From: Rhizobiaceae bacterium
Lineage (GTDB): Bacteria; Pseudomonadota; Alphaproteobacteria; Rhizobiales; Rhizobiaceae
Direction: 5' to 3'
Length of the DNA: 64,000 bases
Assembly (NCBI GenBank): GCA_028279875.1
Contig: JANQMU010000126.1
Span: forward strand, 1 to 64,000
The position numbers were made by a program, and so were the translations under genes. Below the pieces are notes generated by a model. The model searched no databases. It was not told the DNA's origin and worked only from the letters and a program-made list of their open reading frames with translations. Shown here in pieces: positions 58,638 to 64,000 of this stretch (positions are counted from its first letter, which is position 1; every line of letters begins with the position of its first letter).

Positions 58638-59408
58638 TCATGTCGAAAGCCATCCGTCATGGCTGGCCGCCGTGATCGCATAGCCGTTGACAATGCTGTC
58701 TTCGGTCAGGACGAAATTTGCCGTGCCTCCGGCCTCGCGCACCAGCAGGGCCGCCGCCGCGCCGTCCCAGGGAAAGACGCGTTGCTCGACATAGAGATCG
58801 CAACTGCCCGACGCAACGCAGGTCACGTTGTAGACGCAGCAGCCGAAGGCGTAAAGCAGGGCGCCCTTTTCCATCATTTCGGCTGCAAGCTTCAATGGAC
58901 CGTCATAGGGCAAATGTGGGGACCGGCCGAAAATAACGATTGCCCGCTCGATATCGCGGTTGTCGGAGACGCTGATCGTCCTGCCGTTGCAGGTCGCGCC
59001 CTGTCCCTTGATCGCCAGATATTCCAAACCGAGTGCCGGAAGCATGATAATGCCCACCTTGGGGTCACCGTCGATGACAAGTCCCAATGACACGCCCCAC
59101 ATGGGAAGTCCGGACAGGAAATTGGTGGTCCCGTCGATCGGATCGACGATCCAGACGGAGCTGTCAATTCGGCCGCCGCTCTCCTCTCCAAGAAATCCGT
59201 CCTGTGGGAAGTTTTCCTTGAGGGCGGTCTTGAGATAGTCCTCGACCCTGGCGTCCGCCTCGGAGACCAGATCATGCGGAGACGCTTTGGTTTCGGCGAT
59301 CAGTTCGTCGCGCTTGTTGAAATAATCCAGGGCCAGCCCGGCGGCCTGACGGGCAATCTGCAGCGCGATTTCGGCGTCGTCGTCAAGGTTGCGCATGGTT
59401 GAAGGCAT
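58638..59408 (-). CDS. Inositol monophosphatase family protein
   Basis: A 256-residue magnesium-dependent phosphatase. The three metal motifs are DGFLGEESGG (about residue 70), WIVDPIDGTTNFLSGLPMW (~90) and FPWDGAAAALLVREAGG (~205). By family it dephosphorylates inositol phosphates, histidinol phosphate or 3'-phosphoadenylates (CysQ). No close diagnostic residues were resolved, so the substrate stays open. Its 5' end touches the stop of the upstream P-loop kinase gene (overlap around 59408), so they are likely co-transcribed. Confidence 0.92.
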   Translation of the reverse strand: MPSTMRNLDDDAEIALQIARQAAGLALDYFNKRDELIAETKASPHDLVSEADARVEDYLKTALKENFPQDGFLGEESGGRIDSSVWIVDPIDGTTNFLSGLPMWGVSLGLVIDGDPKVGIIMLPALGLEYLAIKGQGATCNGRTISVSDNRDIERAIVIFGRSPHLPYDGPLKLAAEMMEKGALLYAFGCCVYNVTCVASGSCDLYVEQRVFPWDGAAAALLVREAGGTANFVLTEDSIVNGYAITAASHDGWLST

Positions 59409-59995
59409 TACGTTCTTTCTTTCTCGATGATCGTGTCCAACCGTGTCTTGAGCTCGGTCAGATCGCCCGTGTTGCGAATCACGTGGTCGGCGGCATCCAT
59501 CAAATATCCGTTCTGTTGAAACCCGGTGGCACCATCGCCCATCGCCTTTTGATCGGCCAGATCAAAAACCTCGCGGCTGATCGGATCGCCATCGCGCCGG
59601 CGACTGACCACACGATCAAAGCGTGTGTCGGACGGAACGCGAAGCGCGATCAGGGCGAAGCCATATCCGGACTTCGCAGCAAGGGCCCTGGTGTAGGCCA
59701 GTTCCTCGGAATTGCGCAGACCATCCACAACGATGTCGTGATGGGTGGCTTGCTTCAACCCGGCCAGGGCTTTGACCGCGTAGATGTCGTTGCCCTCTGT
59801 CGCCTGGGTCTCCCGTGCGTGTTGCTGCACCTGCTCGCGGCTGGGAATGCCAAAACGTGCGGTGGCCTCCGCCCGCAGATTTGCCGCAATGGTAACAAGG
59901 TGGAATCCCCGGGATGCCAAATGCGCGGATGAGGTTGACTTTCCCGCCCCGGATTCTCCGACCAGGGCAATCATCAGCTTTTTCATTTCGCTCAT
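59408..59995 (-). CDS. P-loop nucleoside/nucleotide kinase-like ATPase
   Basis: A 195-residue protein with an intact Walker A (LVGESGAGKSTSSAHLA, about residue 12) and the layout of dephospho-CoA kinase or nucleotide kinases: DIVVDGLRNSEELAYT (about residue 95, Walker B region), then RVPSDTRFDRVVSRRRDGDP (lid, ~130) and DHVIRNTGDLTELKTRLD at the end, as in dephospho-CoA kinase-like and AAA-18 proteins. The target is not known. It may act with the phosphatase downstream. Its promoter lies close to the LacI-type operator at 60017, which may or may not control it. Confidence 0.8.
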   Translation of the reverse strand: MSEMKKLMIALVGESGAGKSTSSAHLASRGFHLVTIAANLRAEATARFGIPSREQVQQHARETQATEGNDIYAVKALAGLKQATHHDIVVDGLRNSEELAYTRALAAKSGYGFALIALRVPSDTRFDRVVSRRRDGDPISREVFDLADQKAMGDGATGFQQNGYLMDAADHVIRNTGDLTELKTRLDTIIEKERT

Positions 59996-60016
59996 AGATC
60001 ATTTATCTCTGCAATT

Positions 60017-60030
60017 TGGAAGCGCTTTCA
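60017..60030. promoter_or_regulatory. LacI-family operator, distal site
   Basis: TGGAAGCGCTTTCA is a near-perfect LacI/GalR-family operator with the central GCGC. It is 22 bases upstream of the kinase gene and 121 bases from the second site, centre to centre, compatible with DNA looping. Confidence 0.7.
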
Positions 60031-60128
60031 TAAACTGGCAGAAAATGGCTGACCATGCAACTAGCTGCACAAAAGCCAGCCCATATGCACTCAAATTGCT
60101 CAGATGCCATACCAACATGTTCGGTCTG

Positions 60129-60157
60129 TTGACAAACTGAAAGCGCTTCCATTAGAG
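60129..60157 (+). promoter_or_regulatory. Promoter overlapped by the second LacI-family operator
   Basis: TTGACA (60129) and a weak TTAGAG (60152) are 17 bases apart. TGAAAGCGCTTCCA (60138-60151), the inverted counterpart of the site at 60017, occupies the spacer, so repressor binding would block the promoter of the ABC operon. No LacI gene is inside the window. Confidence 0.65.
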
Positions 60158-60185
60158 TGTGATCCGGAAGATATGGGAGGAAGAG

Positions 60186-61793
60186 ATGTCGACACACCGA
60201 TTTTTATCCGGACATGTCCTGGGTTCAGTTGCTTTCCTGGCCGCAACCATTGTCGCCAGCCCGCTTCTTGCAGAACCGACAAAGGGCACCCTCGTCATCG
60301 CGGTGAACCAGGAACCCCAGGACCTGGCAGCGCAGGGAACCTACAAGGAGATCAACGCCGCTGGTCTTCGCAATGTCGTGGAGACGCTGATCGCCGTTGA
60401 CCCGGTTGACGGCAAGCTGCGGCCGGTTCTTGCCACCGCCTGGGAACGGATCGATGACAGCACGCTGCGCTTCACCATTCGCGATGGCGTGACCTTCCAC
60501 GATGGTACGCCAATGACCGCCGAGGCCGTGGCAGGGTCGATCAACTGGGTCTGGAGCCCCGAAAACGCCTTTACCATCCAGGAATATGCCGGTCCTGGCG
60601 CCCTAACCGCCAAGGCGCTGGACGACAAAACCGTTGAAGTGACGTCAAGCGAGCCGGATCCGCTTCTTGAGTTCAGGATGACGCTGAACGGTATTTCATC
60701 GGCAAAGCAACTTGCCGAAAGCCCGGAGCGGCATTTCGATACCCCGATCGGCACCGGCCCCTACAGGTTTGGAGAATGGTCGAAAGGCCAGTTCTGGACA
60801 GCGAGCTACAATCCCGACTGGTGGGGTAATTCGGCCGAGGACGCCTATGGGACGACCAAACCGGTCTATGCGGACCTGAAATTCGTGTTCCGCTCGGAAG
60901 ACGCGGCGCGGGTCGCGATGGTGCAGAGCGGCGAAGCGCAACTGGGCATGTTCCCCTCTGCCGACGAATGCGCCCGGGCGGAAGGCGAAGCCGGCTATGA
61001 TTGCGTGACCGGTCCGTCGACGACCTATCTCTATGGGCGCCTGGATCATTCCCTGCATGCGGACCCGATCCTGCAGGATGCGCGCATCCGCGAAGCCGTC
61101 TTTTCCGCCATCGATATCGAAGGACTGGTTGGACTGGTCGGGATGGCGTCGGTTCCCCAGGGGCAACTTGGCCCCAAGGGCACCATTGGCTTCAATGATG
61201 ATGTGCAGCCCTATGCCTATGATCCCGAAAAGGCGGCGGCGCTGTTGGTCGAAGCCAAGGCAGACGGGGTAGCGGTCGACAGGCTGAATATCGAGGTTGT
61301 CGGACGCGACACCACGCCGCGCATCAAACCCGTGGTCGAGGCGATCGGCGCCATGCTGGACGGTGTCGGAATAGGCACCACGATAAAAGTCCAGACCCCG
61401 CAGGAGTTCAACCCGCGCGTTCGCATCACCGGTTATGCCAACGAGCCGGACCGGCAGATGATGCAGGTTCACGTCAAGGGCAACCCGTCGGGCGACTATG
61501 GCCTGCTGCTGCAATCCAATTATGCCTGTCCGGATATTGACGATCCCAAGGGGCCGTCGCGTTCATCGGTCTATTGCAACGAGGAGTTCGACGGCAAGCT
61601 GTTCGAGGCCCTGGCAAGTTTTGGCGACGATCGCGACAATCGCATGAAAGAACTGGTTCAGTTCGTTCATGACAAGCACCTGATCGTGCCGCTGGCGCTG
61701 CTGGATCGCGGTTATCTGGTCGAGGCTGGCACCGAGTTCACATTCGGAACCGACCATCGCATCCAGGCCGTCTACATCAAGCCGGCAAACTGA
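60186..61793 (+). CDS. Dipeptide/oligopeptide-type ABC substrate-binding protein
   Basis: A 535-residue periplasmic protein of the family 5 binding proteins. The ATG at 60186 follows GGAGGAAGAG; an earlier ATG at 60159 is part of the leader region. The signal peptide ends at ASPLLA. The mature domain has LVIAVNQEPQDLAAQGTYKEIN, LRPVLATAWERIDDSTLRFTIRDGVTFHDGTPMTAEAV (core IRDGVTFHDGTPMTAEAV, the family signature, ~110), FDTPIGTGPYRFGEW and the C-terminal lobe. The LacI-type operators suggest sugar-related or opine/glycopeptide substrates rather than plain dipeptides; this is inference. Confidence 0.93.
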   Translation: MSTHRFLSGHVLGSVAFLAATIVASPLLAEPTKGTLVIAVNQEPQDLAAQGTYKEINAAGLRNVVETLIAVDPVDGKLRPVLATAWERIDDSTLRFTIRDGVTFHDGTPMTAEAVAGSINWVWSPENAFTIQEYAGPGALTAKALDDKTVEVTSSEPDPLLEFRMTLNGISSAKQLAESPERHFDTPIGTGPYRFGEWSKGQFWTASYNPDWWGNSAEDAYGTTKPVYADLKFVFRSEDAARVAMVQSGEAQLGMFPSADECARAEGEAGYDCVTGPSTTYLYGRLDHSLHADPILQDARIREAVFSAIDIEGLVGLVGMASVPQGQLGPKGTIGFNDDVQPYAYDPEKAAALLVEAKADGVAVDRLNIEVVGRDTTPRIKPVVEAIGAMLDGVGIGTTIKVQTPQEFNPRVRITGYANEPDRQMMQVHVKGNPSGDYGLLLQSNYACPDIDDPKGPSRSSVYCNEEFDGKLFEALASFGDDRDNRMKELVQFVHDKHLIVPLALLDRGYLVEAGTEFTFGTDHRIQAVYIKPAN

Positions 61794-61801
61794 ACCTCCC
61801 A

Positions 61802-61885
61802 GAATTGCCGATATTGTGTGTTTGATCTCGGCAATTCCACTCCGGATCGGCTGGCGTAGATGTCTCTGCGTCAGCCGACCTTTTT
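61802..61885 (+). terminator. Two tandem stem-loops between binding-protein and permease genes
   Basis: First stem GAATTGCCGA / TCGGCAATTC (10 bp, 16-nt loop; 61802-61837). Second stem TCGGCTGGCG / CGTCAGCCGA (10 bp with one G-U; 61847-61878) followed after CC by TTTTT. The second is a plausible partial terminator giving high binding-protein and lower permease expression. Confidence 0.6.
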
Positions 61886-61905
61886 GACCTCTTTGAGGGA
61901 GCGAC

Positions 61906-62868
61906 ATGTATTTTGTGAAGCGAATAGGCAATTCGCTCCTCATTCTGCTGCTCACCGTCAGCTTTGTCTTCATCGCCGGCCGAATGATCGGCGATCCGGC
62001 CCTCAACATGCTGGGACCCGGCGCCAGTGACGTCGCGCTCGAGAATCTGCGCCGCGCCGCCGGGCTGAACGATCCCATCCTTGTTCAATATGCCCGCTAT
62101 ATCGGGAATCTGCTTCTGGGAGATTTCGGGGTCAGCTACCGATATGGTTTTTCCGTCCTGCCGTCCGAAAATCTCGCGGACATCGGCCAGCCGGTGATGG
62201 AGATCGTGCTGGAACGTCTGCCGGCAACGTTTTTTCTCGCCGCTGCCGCCATGGGCTTCGCGGTTCCGCTTGGTGTGTTCATGGGCGTGACGGCAGCAGC
62301 CCATCCGCGTTCCATTGCGGACCGGATCGTGACGGTTCTTTCGCTGGCCGGCGTATCGATCGTCCAGTTCTGGCTGGGCCTCATGCTGATCGTTCTTTTC
62401 GCGGTTCAGTTGGGTTGGCTGCCAACCGGCGGTTATGAAGGACCGTCCTACGTGATCCTGCCGGCGCTCACCCTTGCAGCGCGCCCCATCGGACGCATCG
62501 CCCAGGTGACGCGCAGCGCGGTGCTGGAGGAACTTACCAAACCCTACGTTGTCACCGCTCGCGCCAAGGGTGTCGCCGAAGGCCGTATCGTCTATTTCCA
62601 TGCGCTGAAGAATGCCGCAATTCCGATCGTCACCATGATCGGGGACGAGTTGTCGGCACTGCTGACCGGTGCAATTCTGGTGGAAAAGGTCTTTGCCTGG
62701 CCTGGAATCGGGCTTCTCATCATCGACTCGATGTCGCGTAGCGACCTGCCGCTTATCCAGGCATCGATTGCCGTCGTTGCGGCGCTGGTCGTCACGGTCA
62801 ACCTGCTGGTGGACCTCAGCTATCGCCTCCTCAATCCCCGCATCCGCCTGAGCAAAGCGGGACACTGA
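61906..62868 (+). CDS. Dipeptide-type ABC transporter permease (DppB-like)
   Basis: A 320-residue permease with six transmembrane helices and N-terminal MYFVKRIGNSLLILLLTVSF, the family start. The conserved segment TRSAVLEELTKPYVVTARAKGVAEGRIVYFHALKNAAIPIVTMIG (core RAKGVAEGRIVYFHALKNA) is the EAA loop that docks to the ATPase. GAILVEKVFAWPGIGLLIIDSM near the end is typical of DppB. It pairs with the DppC-type permease starting 4 bases after its stop. Confidence 0.95.
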   Translation: MYFVKRIGNSLLILLLTVSFVFIAGRMIGDPALNMLGPGASDVALENLRRAAGLNDPILVQYARYIGNLLLGDFGVSYRYGFSVLPSENLADIGQPVMEIVLERLPATFFLAAAAMGFAVPLGVFMGVTAAAHPRSIADRIVTVLSLAGVSIVQFWLGLMLIVLFAVQLGWLPTGGYEGPSYVILPALTLAARPIGRIAQVTRSAVLEELTKPYVVTARAKGVAEGRIVYFHALKNAAIPIVTMIGDELSALLTGAILVEKVFAWPGIGLLIIDSMSRSDLPLIQASIAVVAALVVTVNLLVDLSYRLLNPRIRLSKAGH

Positions 62869-62872
62869 ACCC

Positions 62873-63802
62873 ATGGCGACCGACACGAACATCACCATTG
62901 AGGAGACCATCGACGCCCGCGATGCCCACATCACGGCCGGCGACTATGCCCTGGCCATCCTGAAGGACAAGGTCACGCTGCTTGCCGTGATGTTTCTGGC
63001 AGCATTGGTTGTGTTCACCATCGGTGCCGAGTTCCTGGCGCCGCACAAGCCGACCGGGCTGAACCTCGGCGACCGGCTTCTGGCGCCGCTGTCAACCGGG
63101 CGCAGGGGCGATTTCTACCTGCTTGGCACCGACGAGCTGGGCCGGGACCTGTTCAGCCGATTGATCTACGGCGCCCGCGTCTCCGTCTCGGTCGGTCTGC
63201 TGGGGGCGGCACTGTCCTGCATTGTCGGCGTCTTTGCCGGTTTGACGGCCGGATATCGCGGCGGGCTCTACGAAGACATCATCATGCGGCTGGTCGACGG
63301 CATGTTGTCCTTGCCCTCCCTTCTGGTGGCCCTGTTCGTCCTGTTCATGCTGGGCGGCGGATATGTGAACCTGATCCTGGTGTTTTCGGTGCTGCACTGG
63401 ATGGTCTTTGCGCGGATGTCGCGCGGACTGGCGCTTGACGCGCGCTCGGCCACCTATGTTCAGGCGGCGCGGGCGCTCGGTGCGTCGGACCTGCGGATCA
63501 TTTTCCGGCACATTCTGCCCAACATCATGGCTCCGATCATGGTGCTGTTCACGCTTGAGATTGCGTTCCTCATCCTTTCGGAGGCATCGTTGAGTTTCCT
63601 TGGCTTCGGTGTCCAGCCGCCGGATCCGTCCTGGGGCCTGATGATCGCCGACGGGCGCGAGCATATCCGTTCCGCCTGGTGGCTGGTGACCTTTCCCGGA
63701 CTTGCGATCTTCCTGACGGCGCTCAGCCTCAATCTGGTGGCAAACTGGGCGCGTGCCGTCACCGATCCCCTGCAGCGCTGGCGCTGGTTTGCACGGGAGT
63801 GA
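62873..63802 (+). CDS. Dipeptide-type ABC transporter permease (DppC-like)
   Basis: A 309-residue permease with six transmembrane segments. The family motifs are LGTDELGRDLFSRLIYGARVSVSVGL (core GTDELGRDLFSRLIYG, about residue 83), the EAA loop YVQAARALGASDLRIIFRHILPN (about residue 195), and LSEASLSFLGFGVQPPDPSWG, typical of DppC/OppC. The N-terminal ~20 residues are polar and may interact in the cytoplasm. Followed after 6 bases by the ATPase gene. Confidence 0.95.
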   Translation: MATDTNITIEETIDARDAHITAGDYALAILKDKVTLLAVMFLAALVVFTIGAEFLAPHKPTGLNLGDRLLAPLSTGRRGDFYLLGTDELGRDLFSRLIYGARVSVSVGLLGAALSCIVGVFAGLTAGYRGGLYEDIIMRLVDGMLSLPSLLVALFVLFMLGGGYVNLILVFSVLHWMVFARMSRGLALDARSATYVQAARALGASDLRIIFRHILPNIMAPIMVLFTLEIAFLILSEASLSFLGFGVQPPDPSWGLMIADGREHIRSAWWLVTFPGLAIFLTALSLNLVANWARAVTDPLQRWRWFARE

Positions 63803-63808
63803 CCGTAT

Positions 63809-64000
63809 ATGAATGACGCTGTCCTGGCATCGGTCGAACATCTGCGCGTCGAATTTCCGTCGAAAAACGGGCCCGTCGCCGCCGTCAAGGACGTGTCCTT
63901 TGACATCGCCCCGGGCGAGATCGTCGGTGTCGTCGGCGAAAGCGGGTCGGGCAAGTCGGTCTCGTCTTCGGCGCTCATGCAACTGACCAAATTCAGCGGC
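63809..64000 (+). CDS. Dipeptide-type ABC transporter ATP-binding protein (DppD-like), 5' part only
   Basis: Only 64 residues are present before the window edge. They show LRVEFPSKNGPVAAVKDVSFDI and the Walker A VVGESGSGKS, followed by the Ser/Ala run of oligopeptide ATPases (SVSSSALMQL). It energises the two permeases upstream; a second ATPase and perhaps the LacI regulator may follow beyond the window. Confidence 0.9.
   Translation, partial: MNDAVLASVEHLRVEFPSKNGPVAAVKDVSFDIAPGEIVGVVGESGSGKSVSSSALMQLTKFSG

Noticed and set aside
1..64000. tRNA, rRNA, CRISPR array, riboswitch
   Set aside because: No cloverleaf, rRNA core, regularly spaced direct repeats or known aptamer core was recognised anywhere in the window.

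Overview
The window looks like a chromosomal segment of a GC-rich alphaproteobacterium of the order Hyphomicrobiales (Rhizobiales). The evidence is a close homologue of the Brucella/rhizobial lipoprotein Omp10, a homospermidine synthase, GapR (DUF2312), the neighbourhood DUF1244 / DUF1036 / pyruvate kinase, and remnants of a rhizobial TraA relaxase and AlpA regulator. TRAP transport and genes for C3-sulfonate breakdown suggest, by inference only, a marine or host-associated relative. No rRNA, tRNA or CRISPR array was seen.

Region 1 (1-19.9 kb) is mostly core genome: a lytic transglycosylase (cut by the edge), galU, a GNAT enzyme, an outer-membrane beta-barrel, an NfeD/SPFH pair, ferrochelatase, a 5'-nucleotidase fused to LysM, a PaaK-like adenylating enzyme, Omp10, homospermidine synthase, pabB/pabC, oligoendopeptidase F, a DUF882 protein and a membrane glycosyltransferase.

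Region 2 (20-23 kb) is accessory. A second copy of gapR carries a ghost of the neighbouring DUF1244 gene. Next to it lie three small secreted cysteine-rich proteins and three copies of a ~40-bp dispersed repeat. A fourth family member lies 24 kb away (46.1 kb), close to the other gapR locus. This 8-cysteine family is the best candidate for something undescribed.

Region 3 (24.5-31.7 kb) is one inward-reading catabolic operon under an IclR regulator with a 25-bp operator: M24 peptidase, D-glutamate cyclase-like protein, TAXI-TRAP transporter and a C-S lyase. Region 4 (31.7-33.3 kb) is a decayed conjugative/integrative element (traA tail, frameshifted alpA) followed by an intact DUF1778-GNAT toxin-antitoxin pair.

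Region 5 (33.6-42.7 kb) is a LysR-controlled operon that reads as a sulfonate pathway: CuyA-like lyase, DegT aminotransferase, Asp/Glu-type racemase, a betaine-type ABC importer and an HpsN-like dehydrogenase of the histidinol dehydrogenase family. Region 6 (42.8-45.6 kb) is the conserved gapR-DUF1244 / DUF1036-pyk locus. Region 7 (45.6-52.5 kb) is accessory: the isolated cysteine-rich gene, an APH-fold kinase, an IS91-type element with a frameshifted transposase and its companion tyrosine recombinase, a ComB-family phosphatase, a MITE-like element and a YgjV protein. Region 8 (52.5-64 kb) returns to core genes (two alpha/beta hydrolases, TPR protein, bL36, purK/purE, two DUF465 proteins, TauE/SafE, an inositol-phosphatase-like enzyme, a P-loop kinase) and ends in a dipeptide-type ABC operon with two LacI-type operators, cut by the window edge.
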